NCBI RefSeq assembly: GCF_000091305.1
Contig: NC_013929.1
Span: 434,001 to 498,000 of the forward strand
Direction of reading: 5' to 3'
Length of the DNA: 64,000 nucleotides
Source: Streptomyces scabiei 87.22
GTDB lineage: Bacteria; Actinomycetota; Actinomycetes; Streptomycetales; Streptomycetaceae
Shown here: one piece after another, positions 33,895-42,348 of the stretch
Layout: each line of letters starts with the position of its first letter
Numbering within the stretch: position 1 is the stretch's first letter
The notes under the pieces: model-generated
What the model was told of the DNA's origin: nothing
What the model saw: the letters and a program-made list of their open reading frames with translations, nothing else
Database searches by the model: none
Program-made: the position numbers and the translations under genes

Positions 33895-35217
33895 GTGAAC
33901 CGCGATCTCCGCCGCGACCTGTACGCCGTCGCCGCCGCCGCTCTGCTCGTCGTGACGGCCGCGACGGTCGGCATCGCCGTCAAACGCGCCGAGGACGTCC
34001 TGCACGTCGGCTGGCCGCCCCTGTACGCCGTCTGGCTGCCGCACACCGGCCCCGGCACCCCCGCCGCGATCGCCGTGGCCGTCGCCGTCGTCGCGTACGG
34101 CCCCCCGCTGGCCGCCCGGCTGCCCTGGCGCCCGCTCCTGTGGAGCGTGTGGGCCGCCGCCCTGGCATGGACGTTCTCCCTCGCCCTCGTCGACGGGTGG
34201 CACCGGGGCATCGCCCGCAGGCTGACGACCCGGTACGAGTATCTGCAGGTCATCGACCGGTTCGACGACATCCCCGCGACCCTGCGGAGCTTCACCGACC
34301 ACATCCTGCTCGGCACCGCCGACCACTGGCCCCCGCATGTCGCCGGCCATCCTCCGGGAGCCACGCTCACCTTCGTCCTCCTCGACCGGATCGGCCTGGC
34401 CGGCGGAGGCTGGGCGGGTGCCTTCGTCATCACCGTCGGGGCGACCGGCACGGTCGCGGTCCTCCTCACCGTCCGGACGCTGGCGAGCGAGGCGCTGGCC
34501 CGCCGGGCCGCCCCGTTCCTGGTCCTGGCCCCGGCAGCGGTGTGGATGGGCACCTCGGCGGACGGGTACTTCGCGGCGGTCGCCGCCTGGGCCGTGGCGT
34601 TCCTCGCCCTCGCGGTGACGGGACACCGGCCGCGGCCCACCGCCTTCCTCTCCGGACTCCTCTTCGGCCTCGTCCTCTACCTGTCGTACGGCCTCACCCT
34701 GTTCGCCGTGATAGCGGCCGCCGTCCTGCTCCTCGGCTCCCGGAGGGCGGCGGTCCTCCCCTTCGCGCTCGCCGGACTCGCCGTCGTCCCGCTCGCGTTC
34801 ACCCTGGCGGGCTTCGACTGGTGGGAGGCGTACCGCCTGCTGGTCGAGCGCTACCACCAGGGCGCCGGCGGCTTCCGTCCGTACGTCTACTTCGTGTGGG
34901 CCAACCTCGCCTGCACGGTCCTCGTCGTGGGCCCGGCCACGGTCGCGGGACTGCGCCGCACGGGCGCCCTCCTCGGCCGGTGGCACGCCTCGCCCGTCCC
35001 CGAGCGCCGTACGGGCCTGCTCCTGGCCGCAGCCCTGCTCATGCTGCTCGTCGCCGACCTGTCGGGCATGAGCAAGGCGGAGACGGAACGGATCTGGCTG
35101 CCGTTCGCGCTGTGGCTGCTCGCGTCCGGCGCCTTCCTCGACCGCCCCCGTGTCTGGCTGGTCTCCCAGGCGGCGCTGGGTCTGCTCCTCAACCATCTGC
35201 TGCTGACGGGCTGGTGA
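33895..35217 (+). CDS. Polytopic membrane glycosyltransferase-like protein (GT39/ArnT-like)
   Basis: A 440-residue integral membrane protein with about ten hydrophobic helices. An extracytoplasmic loop after the second or third helix carries RYEYLQVIDRFDDIPATLRSF and HWPPHVAGHPPGA, reminiscent of the acidic catalytic loop of GT-C mannosyl/ArnT-type transferases that use polyprenyl-phosphate sugars. The assignment to GT39 is tentative; only topology and loop character support it. The GTG start lacks a ribosome-binding site but follows a TAACGT hexamer by 8 nt. It belongs to the 16-bp-element regulon. Confidence 0.75.
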   Translation: MNRDLRRDLYAVAAAALLVVTAATVGIAVKRAEDVLHVGWPPLYAVWLPHTGPGTPAAIAVAVAVVAYGPPLAARLPWRPLLWSVWAAALAWTFSLALVDGWHRGIARRLTTRYEYLQVIDRFDDIPATLRSFTDHILLGTADHWPPHVAGHPPGATLTFVLLDRIGLAGGGWAGAFVITVGATGTVAVLLTVRTLASEALARRAAPFLVLAPAAVWMGTSADGYFAAVAAWAVAFLALAVTGHRPRPTAFLSGLLFGLVLYLSYGLTLFAVIAAAVLLLGSRRAAVLPFALAGLAVVPLAFTLAGFDWWEAYRLLVERYHQGAGGFRPYVYFVWANLACTVLVVGPATVAGLRRTGALLGRWHASPVPERRTGLLLAAALLMLLVADLSGMSKAETERIWLPFALWLLASGAFLDRPRVWLVSQAALGLLLNHLLLTGW

Positions 35218-35280
35218 GGGGGCGGCGTCGGTCCGTCCCGGGCTCCCGGCCGGCCTTCGACGACCGGGCCTCGGTGCGGT

Positions 35281-36018
35281 TCAGCGGTGCTCGGGGTTGT
35301 CCGCGCCCGGTCGGCAGCCGGCGTCCCACTCCGTACGCTGGTTGCCGTGGGCGGGGAAGCCTCCGGCGCGCTTGAGCATGGCCGCCAGGTGCATGAGGTT
35401 CCAGGTCATGAAGGCGGTGTTGCGGTTGGTGAAGTCGTTCTCCGGACCGCCCGACCCCGGATCGAGGTACGAGGGGCCCGGCCCCGCCGCTCCGATCCAG
35501 CCCGCGTCGGCCTGCGGTGGGATCGCGTACCCGAGGTGCTGCAGGCTGTAGAGGACGTTCATGGCACAGTGCTTGACCCCGTCCTCGTTGCCGGTGATCA
35601 GGCACCCGCCGGCCCGCCCGTAGTAGGCGTACTGGCCCTGGGGGTTGAGCAGGCTGGAGCAGCTGTACAGGCGCTCGATGACCTGCTTGGTGACGGAGCT
35701 GTTGTCACCCAGCCAGATGGGGCCGGCCAGCACCAGGATGTCCGCGGCCATCACCCGCTCGTACAGCGCGGGCCAGGCGTCGGTGGCGAACCCGTGCTCG
35801 GTCATGTCCGGGTACACACCCGGCGCGATGTCCTCGTCGACCGCCCGGACGAAGTCCGTGGCCACCCCCTGCGCCTCCATGATCGCCCTGCTCCTGGCCA
35901 CGAGTCCCTCGGTGTGGCTGACCTGGGGTGAGGGCTTGAGCGTGCAGTTGATGAACAGGGCGCGCAGGTCGTCGAAGCGGTAGCTGTTCCCGGTGGACGG
36001 AGCGGACGGTTCGGCCAT
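35281..36018 (-). CDS. Flavodoxin-fold NAD(P)H-dependent oxidoreductase
   Basis: A 245-residue soluble protein. After a short extension, ALFINCTLKPSPQVSHTEGLV is the FMN phosphate-binding loop of the NADPH-dependent FMN reductase/flavodoxin-like family. ADILVLAGPIWLGDNSSVTKQVIERL is the second flavin contact and GCLITGNEDGVKHCAMNVLYSL the third. It presumably reduces quinones, FMN or azo/nitro compounds. The ATG lies at 36018, divergent from the DUF4389 gene. A near-match to the palindrome of the dormancy-type regulon lies between them. Confidence 0.88.
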   Translation of the reverse strand: MAEPSAPSTGNSYRFDDLRALFINCTLKPSPQVSHTEGLVARSRAIMEAQGVATDFVRAVDEDIAPGVYPDMTEHGFATDAWPALYERVMAADILVLAGPIWLGDNSSVTKQVIERLYSCSSLLNPQGQYAYYGRAGGCLITGNEDGVKHCAMNVLYSLQHLGYAIPPQADAGWIGAAGPGPSYLDPGSGGPENDFTNRNTAFMTWNLMHLAAMLKRAGGFPAHGNQRTEWDAGCRPGADNPEHR

Positions 36019-36227
36019 GGCGACTTCCCAGGGAGAGAGCGGACAGGGGTGGGCGGGCGGCACTCCGCGCGCCCGCACAGCAGCTTCTCGCGGAGTACGG
36101 GCACTGTCCCGCTGCGACGCACCGGCCGATGTTCGCGGTCCCGTCCCCCGGCAGGCGGAGCCGGCGGTGACAGGCGTGTACTGGAGGGAGGGAGGTCCCG
36201 CGGGCAGGGCCGTCCCGCCTCCGTGCG

Positions 36228-36241
36228 GGGCCCGCCGGCCC
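36228..36241. promoter_or_regulatory. Imperfect copy of 14-bp palindrome
   Basis: GGGCCCGCCGGCCC keeps the GGGCC and GGCCC arms of the GGGCCG NN CGGCCC element but differs in the centre. It lies 59 bp upstream of the DUF4389 gene. Support is weak because such strings are common in G+C-rich DNA. Confidence 0.3.
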
Positions 36242-36299
36242 GGCGCACGCCCGGTCCCGGGCTGCCGGGGCCGACGACCTCGGGAAGGGAGCTGGAACC

Positions 36300-36977
36300 A
36301 TGGCAGCACAGACAGTCCCCCCGGACATGAACCCGGCACGGCCGGTACAACCGGTCCGGGTGACCGCCATCTGTGATCCACAGCTGTCGCGCTGGCTGTG
36401 GCTGGTGAAGTGGCTGCTCGCGATCCCCCACTACGTCGTCCTGGTCTTCCTGTGGGTGGCGTTCACGGTGGTGGGCGTGGTGGCGTTCTTCGCGATCCTG
36501 TTCACCGGCCGCTATCCGCGCACCCTGTTCGACTTCACCACCGGGGTGCTGCGCTGGAGCTGGCGGGTGGCCTTCTACACGTACGGCGCCCTGGGCACCG
36601 ACCGCTACCCGCCCTTCACCCTCGCCGAGGTGCCGGACTACCCGGCCCATCTGGACGTGGCGTATCCCGAGCAGCTGTCCCGCGGTCTGGTGCTGGTGAA
36701 GTGGTGGCTCCTGGCCATCCCCCAGTACCTGGTCCTGGGCATCATCGGGGGCGGTATCCACGTCACCTGGAGCTCGGGAGGGCTCATCGCGCTCCTGACG
36801 TTCTTCGCCGGCGTCGCTCTGCTCTTCACCGGCGTCTACCCGCGCGGCATCTTCGACCTCGTGATCGGCCTCGACCGGTGGGTGCTGCGGGTGGCCGCGT
36901 ACGCGGCCCTCCTCACCGACGTCTACCCGCCGTTCCGGCTCGACCAGGGCGGCGGCGAACCCGCGTCACGCCCGTGA
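36300..36977 (+). CDS. DUF4389 membrane protein
   Basis: A 225-residue integral membrane protein with two repeated halves. Each half has [14 protein letters not shown] or [15 protein letters not shown], a second helix, and then an [19 protein letters not shown] or [19 protein letters not shown] motif followed by a helix ending near TDRYPPFTL or TDVYPPFRL. This duplicated pattern is diagnostic of DUF4389. The function is unknown. The ATG has GGGAAGGGAG upstream, and a hairpin terminator follows at 37015-37034. Confidence 0.88.
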   Translation: MAAQTVPPDMNPARPVQPVRVTAICDPQLSRWLWLVKWLLAIPHYVVLVFLWVAFTVVGVVAFFAILFTGRYPRTLFDFTTGVLRWSWRVAFYTYGALGTDRYPPFTLAEVPDYPAHLDVAYPEQLSRGLVLVKWWLLAIPQYLVLGIIGGGIHVTWSSGGLIALLTFFAGVALLFTGVYPRGIFDLVIGLDRWVLRVAAYAALLTDVYPPFRLDQGGGEPASRP

Positions 36978-37014
36978 ACCGGACTCGGGCACGGTGATGT
37001 GCGGCCGCCCGGCC

Positions 37015-37034
37015 CGGACCCGTCCTTGGGTCCG
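37015..37034 (+). terminator. Hairpin terminator after DUF4389 gene
   Basis: CGGACCC (37015-37021) pairs with GGGTCCG (37028-37034) around a 6-nt loop GTCCTT, 38 nt after the stop codon. Confidence 0.6.
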
Positions 37035-37153
37035 CAGGTCCCCGGGCGGGGCCGACCCGACCACGGAGGGGTGGCCGCCGGAGGTGAAGAGCGGGTCGGA
37101 GGCGGACTCTCCGCCCGCGTGGCCGTCCGCAGGGCCGTTCTCCCGGAGGACCG

Positions 37154-37167
37154 GGGCCGATCGGCCC
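37154..37167. promoter_or_regulatory. Perfect 14-bp palindrome, candidate DevR-type box
   Basis: GGGCCGATCGGCCC, about 115 bp upstream of the PPOX-family gene. It is identical in its 12 fixed positions to sites at 45016, 51666 and 53747. The layout recalls the DosR/DevR box of mycobacteria (GGGAC...GTCCC). Confidence 0.6.
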
Positions 37168-37282
37168 TACCGCGGGCCCGCCCGGCCGCCGTTCCATGGA
37201 GGACGTCCATGCCCCAGTCCGACAGCCCTCCTCACCCGCGCGGAAGACCATGATGCCGATCAGCAACCACCAAGGAGCCGCC

Positions 37283-37708
37283 GTGGCCCGGCGGTCGGTC
37301 GACCTCGACAGCGACGAGGCACTGCGGCTGCTCGGCACCGTGTCGTTCGGGCGGATCGTCTTCACCCGGCACGCGCTGCCGACCGTCCGCCCCGTCAACC
37401 ACGTACTGGACCGGGGCGAGATCGTGATCCGGACCCTGGAGGGGGCGGCGCTGACCGCCCGCGCGCAGGAGGCGGACGACCGGGGCGTCGTGGTGGCCTA
37501 CGAGGCCGACGTCATCGACCCCGACACCCACCTCGGCTGGAGCGTCGTCGTCACCGGCTACGCCCGCCCGGTCACCGACCCCGAGGAACTGGCCCGCTAT
37601 CGGGCGATGCTGCGCCCCTGGGTGAGCGGCACCATGGACCACGCCGTCCGTATCCGTCCGGACCTGGTCACCGGCATCCGTCTCATGACCGTCGACCGAG
37701 GCGGCTGA
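37283..37708 (+). CDS. Pyridoxamine 5'-phosphate oxidase family flavin-binding protein
   Basis: A 141-residue split-barrel flavoprotein: DEALRLLGTVSFGRIVFTRH, ALPTVRPVNHVLDRGEIVIRT, GWSVVVTGYARPVTDPEEL, and the C-terminal IRPDLVTGIRL. These proteins bind FMN or F420 and often occur in DosR-type regulons. GTG 37283 is chosen because AAGGAG lies 5 nt before it; an ATG at 37250 would add 11 residues without a comparable site. The 14-bp palindrome upstream suggests control by the GAF kinase/LuxR regulator pair. Confidence 0.88.
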   Translation: MARRSVDLDSDEALRLLGTVSFGRIVFTRHALPTVRPVNHVLDRGEIVIRTLEGAALTARAQEADDRGVVVAYEADVIDPDTHLGWSVVVTGYARPVTDPEELARYRAMLRPWVSGTMDHAVRIRPDLVTGIRLMTVDRGG

Positions 37709-37846
37709 CGACGGCCCGTACCGGACATGCATGGTGTGAATCTCTCAAAATCACTCGATAGAAGGACAGTTGCCGACAAACAGCGGCCCGCCCCGCCTGG
37801 ATGCAGTGGGATGACCCGATCGTCAGGGAAGGCGGGTGGGGCGGGC

Positions 37847-39808
37847 ATGGACAACTTCGTCCCGGTGGCGCAGGCGCGGCGCGCCGAGGCCACCGACCGG
37901 GAGTGCTGCCACTGCGGTGCGCGACCGGATCACGAGGGCGGACCGAGTGTGGTCGAGGAGCGGTTCCGGGGGCTGCTGGAGGCGGCGCCGGACGCCATGG
38001 TCATCGTCGACGACACGGGCACCATCCGGCTGGTCAACGCGCAGACGGAGGCCCTGTTCGGCTATCGGCGGGAGGAACTGCTGGGCCGGCCGGTCGAGCT
38101 GCTCATCCCGCACCGGTTCCGTGAGCATCACACCCGCCACCGCGTCGGCTACGCCGCCAACCGCCAGGTGCGCCCGATGGGCGCCGGACTCGAACTGCAC
38201 GGCCTGCGCAGGGACGGCACCGAGTTCCCGGTCGAGATCAGCCTCAGTCCGCTGGAGACCGCCGACGGACTGCTGGTGTCCGCCGCCGTCCGTGACGTCA
38301 GTGACCGCAAGGCCGCCGAGCGGCGCATCAACGAACTCGCCGCGCTCGTCGAGTCCTCCCAGGACGCGATCCTCGCCAAGACCCTCGACGGCCACATCAC
38401 CTACTGGAACGCCGCCGCCCACCGGCTGTACGGCTACACCGCCGAGCAGGCCATCGGCCGCCACATGTCGTTCCTCGCCCCGGCGGACCGCAGGGACGAG
38501 ATCAGCGCGCTCATGGAGCGGCTGCGGCGGGGTGAGAAGGTCGAGCACTTCGAGACGCTGCGGGTCACCCGGGCCGGGGGGCTGCTGGACGTCGACGTCA
38601 CGCTGTGGCCGACCAGGGACACCGACGGCACGGTCGTCGGCGCCTGCGCCATCGTGCGGGACATCAGCGACCGCAAGCGCGCGGAAGCCGAACTCACGGC
38701 CCTGTACGAACAGCAGCGGCACATCGCGCTCACCCTGCAGCGCAGCCTGATGGGGACCCCGCCCGCGATCGCCGGGCTGGCCACGGCGAGCCGCTACCGG
38801 CCCGCCACCCAGGGCGCGGGCGTCGGCGGCGACTGGTTCGACCTCGTTCCGCTGGGCGCGGGCCGGGTCGGCGTCCTGATCGGCGACGTCATGGGCCGCG
38901 GTCTGGAGGCGGCCGCCGTGATGGGACAGTTGCGGTCCGCCGCGCACGCCCTCGCCAAGACCGGTATGCAGCCCCGTCAGTTGATGCAGGCCCTCGACAC
39001 CTGTGTCGCCGACCTCGACGTCCCCGACCAGCTCGTCACCTGCTGCTACCTGGTCGTCGCCCCGGACACGGGCACCGTGACCGCCTGTTCGGCCGGCCAT
39101 CTGCCGACTCTGGTCGCCTCGCCCGGCGACGGCGTCCGCCGGCTCACCACCCCCGTCAACGCGCCCCTCGGGGTCGGCGGCATCCTCTACCAGCAGTCCT
39201 GTGAGGAGATCCCGCCGGGAGCGACGCTGGTCCTCTACACGGACGGGCTGGTCGAGACGCCCGGCAGCGACATCGACGACCACATCGGCGAACTCGTCTC
39301 CTGCCTCGACGGGTTCTTCCTCCGCGACTCGTGTCTGGAGGCCGCCGCCGACCACGTGCTCGCCCGGCTGCTGCCCGACGTCGTGAGCCACAACGACGAC
39401 GTCACGCTGCTCCTCGCACAGCTGCCGGCCGCTCCGCTCGCGTCCGTCACCACGGATCTGCCCGCCGTGCCCTCCTCGGTGCCCGAGGGCCGCGCGTTCC
39501 TCACCAAGGCTCTCGCCTCCTGGGAGGTCGCCGAGCCGGCCGACCACGCGCTGCTGCTGCTCTCCGAGACCCTGACGAACGCCGTCCAGCATGCCGAGGG
39601 CCCGGTCGGCCTGCGGGTGTGCCGTACCGCCACGGACCTGACGGTCGAGGTCAGCGACAGCAGTCCGCAGCTCCCCCAGCCCCGTCTGGCGGCCGAGGAC
39701 GAGGAGTCGGGGCGTGGGCTTCATCTGGTCCGCGCGCTGTCCGACAACTGGGGGGTACGCCCCACGGACGACGGAAAGACCACCTGGTTCACCGTCAAGC
39801 TGGCGTAG
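37847..39808 (+). CDS. PAS-PAS-SpoIIE phosphatase-HATPase regulator
   Basis: A 653-residue multidomain signalling protein. PAS 1 (about 30-150: [37 protein letters not shown]) and PAS 2 (about 155-275: [18 protein letters not shown]) are followed by a SpoIIE/PP2C phosphatase (about 300-515: [44 protein letters not shown]). An RsbW-like ATPase domain follows (about 525-653: [26 protein letters not shown]). Such proteins act in partner-switching control of alternative sigma factors by dephosphorylating an anti-anti-sigma factor. The start is uncertain: 37847 follows a GTGGGGCGGG stretch, with 37811 as alternative. Its last 14 bp overlap the convergent membrane gene. Confidence 0.9.
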   Translation: MDNFVPVAQARRAEATDRECCHCGARPDHEGGPSVVEERFRGLLEAAPDAMVIVDDTGTIRLVNAQTEALFGYRREELLGRPVELLIPHRFREHHTRHRVGYAANRQVRPMGAGLELHGLRRDGTEFPVEISLSPLETADGLLVSAAVRDVSDRKAAERRINELAALVESSQDAILAKTLDGHITYWNAAAHRLYGYTAEQAIGRHMSFLAPADRRDEISALMERLRRGEKVEHFETLRVTRAGGLLDVDVTLWPTRDTDGTVVGACAIVRDISDRKRAEAELTALYEQQRHIALTLQRSLMGTPPAIAGLATASRYRPATQGAGVGGDWFDLVPLGAGRVGVLIGDVMGRGLEAAAVMGQLRSAAHALAKTGMQPRQLMQALDTCVADLDVPDQLVTCCYLVVAPDTGTVTACSAGHLPTLVASPGDGVRRLTTPVNAPLGVGGILYQQSCEEIPPGATLVLYTDGLVETPGSDIDDHIGELVSCLDGFFLRDSCLEAAADHVLARLLPDVVSHNDDVTLLLAQLPAAPLASVTTDLPAVPSSVPEGRAFLTKALASWEVAEPADHALLLLSETLTNAVQHAEGPVGLRVCRTATDLTVEVSDSSPQLPQPRLAAEDEESGRGLHLVRALSDNWGVRPTDDGKTTWFTVKLA

Positions 39809-41123
39809 CCGGGCGGTCCGGGCGGGCCTGCGGTGCGGAGGAGTCGTCGAGGAACTCACGGATCGCGAAGCCCGCCAGCGTGATCACCGCGGTCCACACC
39901 ACGACGGCCGTGGTCGGATAGGTCCAGGTGAAGAGAACCACCGCCGCGATCAGCAGGATGGCGACGCCGATCCAGTGCTTGAACCGATGGACGAACCGGC
40001 CGACCGGTCCCGTGCGGAACCCGGCCGAGGCGGCCACGTCGCGCAGCGCGCCGATGCTCCTGCGGCAGCCCGTGCGCGCCAGCACGGCGGGTCGGGACGG
40101 TCCGGCGAGGAAGGCCGCGACGGCGACGAACAGGGCCGTAGCGCCCAGGGCTCGCGTCCCGGCCCGCAGGAACTTGACCACGGCGTCGTACACGGCCCCC
40201 GCCGCCGCCTGGGATGTTCCCGGGGGCAGCCGGTCGAGGTAGATGTCGCGGAAGACGGTCAGGGAGATGCCGAGGACCAGCATGGCGAGGAAGACCGCGA
40301 GACCCGCGCCGATCACGGCATGCCGGCGGTTGAAGGCCACGTACACACCGGCGGCGGCGACGAGGAGCGCGATGACGGGCAGCCAGCCGCCGAGGATCTC
40401 CAGCACCCGTACATAGCTCTTGATCTCGCCGATGTCCTTCGAGGCGAAGACCACGAAGTCCGTCTTCACGTCCGGGATCTTCGCGGCGGGCGCGAACCCG
40501 GCGTCGACCAGCTTCTCCTTGACCTGCTGGACGATGGGGCCGACGTCGACGACGACCTGGTTGTCCTTCAGCGCGACGGCACCGCCGGACTCACCGGTCA
40601 GGGCCTCGTCCACGGCCGCGTGCGCCCTGCGGTTGGCCTGCACCCAGACCTTCTCGAAGGCGCTGCTGGACACCACCCGCTCCACCGTGCTGCTGACCAG
40701 CTGCCGCAGCCCGCTCTCGATCGGGCCGTCCAGGTTCTTCAGCAGGTCGGCGGCCTTCGGCGGCACCCCCTGCTGGGAGGCCGCGTCCGTCAGCTGGGCG
40801 ACCAGCGCGTCCACGTCGACGCGGTCCAGCACGGCGTCGGTGACCCGGTTGGTGACGGCCCGCTGCACATCGGGATTCGAGGCGAGCGGGCCGACGGTGG
40901 CGACGTAGCGGTCCGTGTCCTGCACGATGCTGTTCGCCCACACGGCGACGACGGACAGCAGGGAGAGGATCGCGGCCAGCAGGATCAGCAGGAACGCGCC
41001 GAACGACCGGAACGGGTGATGCCGCCCGGACCGGGTGCCTTCCAGAGCCGTCACCCGGTGCCGGAGCTGATCCAGTTCGCTGCGCTCCCGGGCGGAGAGC
41101 TCCTCACCACCTGTGTCACTCAT
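39795..41123 (-). CDS. Multi-pass membrane protein with large extracytoplasmic domain
   Basis: A 442-residue protein. After a cytoplasmic coiled start ([19 protein letters not shown]) comes transmembrane helix 1 ([23 protein letters not shown]). An external domain of about 160 residues follows ([42 protein letters not shown]), then about five further helices. The [11 protein letters not shown] region is common to actinobacterial membrane proteins of unknown function. The ATG is at 41123. It is convergent with the SpoIIE gene (14-bp overlap). I infer a structural or stress-related envelope role only from its setting. Confidence 0.8.
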   Translation of the reverse strand: MSDTGGEELSARERSELDQLRHRVTALEGTRSGRHHPFRSFGAFLLILLAAILSLLSVVAVWANSIVQDTDRYVATVGPLASNPDVQRAVTNRVTDAVLDRVDVDALVAQLTDAASQQGVPPKAADLLKNLDGPIESGLRQLVSSTVERVVSSSAFEKVWVQANRRAHAAVDEALTGESGGAVALKDNQVVVDVGPIVQQVKEKLVDAGFAPAAKIPDVKTDFVVFASKDIGEIKSYVRVLEILGGWLPVIALLVAAAGVYVAFNRRHAVIGAGLAVFLAMLVLGISLTVFRDIYLDRLPPGTSQAAAGAVYDAVVKFLRAGTRALGATALFVAVAAFLAGPSRPAVLARTGCRRSIGALRDVAASAGFRTGPVGRFVHRFKHWIGVAILLIAAVVLFTWTYPTTAVVVWTAVITLAGFAIREFLDDSSAPQARPDRPATPA

Positions 41124-41274
41124 GGTGACCAGCAGATTCGCCCGGCGGGCGGTGCGCCATCCGGGAGCGCCGAGCGGGTGAACGGCGGTCGGCGTGCGGG
41201 TGCCGTGGCCCGGTGATGCAATGGGTCCGTGGGGGAGGTTTGAGGGGGCGGCCGTCGGCACCAGGGATGACATC

Positions 41275-41721
41275 ATGAGCGACGCACTCGAAGAAGAAGT
41301 GGGCCCGATCGACTACCTGGTCGTCGAGTTCCCCGGCAGCCGGATGACGGGCGAGGGTCTTCCCCTGCTGGTCGATCTCGTGGACCGCGGCCTCATCAGG
41401 ATCCTCGATCTCGTGTTCGTCAGGAAGAACGACGACGGCTCCGTGACCGGCCTGGAGATCGCCGACTTCACCGGCGACGGCGAACTCGACCTGTCCGTCT
41501 TCGAGGGCGCGTCGTCCGGGCTCCTCGGTCAGGACGACGTGGAGGAGGCGGCCGTCGCCCTGCGACCGGGCAGTTCCGCCGGGATTCTGGTCTACGAGAA
41601 CCGGTGGGCCGCGCCGTTCGCCGCGGCGCTGCGCCGGGGCGGTGCCGAACTGGTCGCGTCCGGACGCATCCCGGTGCCCGCGCTCGTCGCCGCCCTGGAC
41701 GCCACCGAATCCACTCCGTGA
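41275..41721 (+). CDS. DUF6325-type small protein
   Basis: A 148-residue soluble protein: GPIDYLVVEFPGSRMTGEGL, LPLLVDLVDRGLIRILDLVF, GASSGLLGQDDVEEAAVALRPG, and SSAGILVYENRWAAPFAAALR. This pattern belongs to a family with DUF1269-like features often found beside SHOCT proteins; the function is unknown. The ATG has AGGGATGA upstream. A SHOCT-domain gene follows 38 bp later, probably in one operon. Confidence 0.85.
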   Translation: MSDALEEEVGPIDYLVVEFPGSRMTGEGLPLLVDLVDRGLIRILDLVFVRKNDDGSVTGLEIADFTGDGELDLSVFEGASSGLLGQDDVEEAAVALRPGSSAGILVYENRWAAPFAAALRRGGAELVASGRIPVPALVAALDATESTP

Positions 41722-41759
41722 GAGCGGCCGGTCGGTCGACCGGCAGAAGGAGAACGGTC

Positions 41760-42041
41760 ATGCCAGGTCTCATCCGCGGGGTCGCCCGCACCGCCGTCGT
41801 CGCCGGAACGGCGACCGCGGTGTCGAACCGTGTGAACCGCCGTCAGCAAGGACGATGGGCCGCGCAGCAGCAGTACGCCTACGACGCGCCCGCGCCGGCC
41901 CCCGCGCCCCCGGCGGGTTCCGCGGCCCCCGACATGGGCGACCGGATCGAACAGCTGAAGCAGCTCGGGGAACTCAAGACACAGGGCGTGCTCACCGAGA
42001 CCGAGTTCGAGGAACAGAAGCGCAGGCTCCTGGAGGCATGA
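41760..42041 (+). CDS. SHOCT-domain small protein
   Basis: A 93-residue protein. The N-terminal segment (RGVARTAVVAGTATAVSNRVN) is weakly hydrophobic. A Pro/Ala linker leads to a C-terminal SHOCT motif, RIEQLKQLGELKTQGVLTET followed by EFEEQKRRLL. SHOCT is a short oligomerisation or membrane-tethering module. The GAAGGAGAACGGTCATG start context is strong. It is expressed with the DUF6325-like gene. Confidence 0.9.
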   Translation: MPGLIRGVARTAVVAGTATAVSNRVNRRQQGRWAAQQQYAYDAPAPAPAPPAGSAAPDMGDRIEQLKQLGELKTQGVLTETEFEEQKRRLLEA

Positions 42042-42348
42042 GCACCGGTCACGGGCCCCGGAGAGCCGCGCACCGGCGCCGGTACCCGCCCGGCGGCGAC
42101 CGGCTGGCAGCGTGGCCCCCTCCGCCCGAGGGATCTGAGGGCGCCACACCGCCGGGCGGTGTCCAGGAGTGCGTCAGAGGCAGGCTTGCGGCAACGCGCG
42201 GCCGACGTCCGTCCGCCACCAGCGCGGCGGCTACGGCGGGCCGCCCCTCGGGCGTCCTGCCCGTTCCGGCACTCCCGCCAGGCCAAGGTCGGCCGTCGGG
42301 AGTCACGCCCGCTCCGGCGCTCCGGCCCAGGGCCGCCCGCCGCGGGCC
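42042..42348. other. Convergent intergenic region with hairpin
   Basis: About 307 bp between the SHOCT stop and the stop of the convergent GAF kinase gene. A hairpin ACACCG / CGGTGT (42146-42162, loop CCGGG) is a possible terminator, and ACCGGCGCCGGT (42072-42083) is a perfect palindrome. No credible coding frame is seen. Confidence 0.5.

Larger units (their letters stand above)
36978..37282. other. Intergenic region before PPOX gene
   Basis: About 305 bp with no gene. It holds a hairpin terminator (37015-37034), a perfect copy of the 14-bp palindrome (37154-37167), and the AAGGAG ribosome-binding site of the next gene (37272-37277). Confidence 0.6.
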
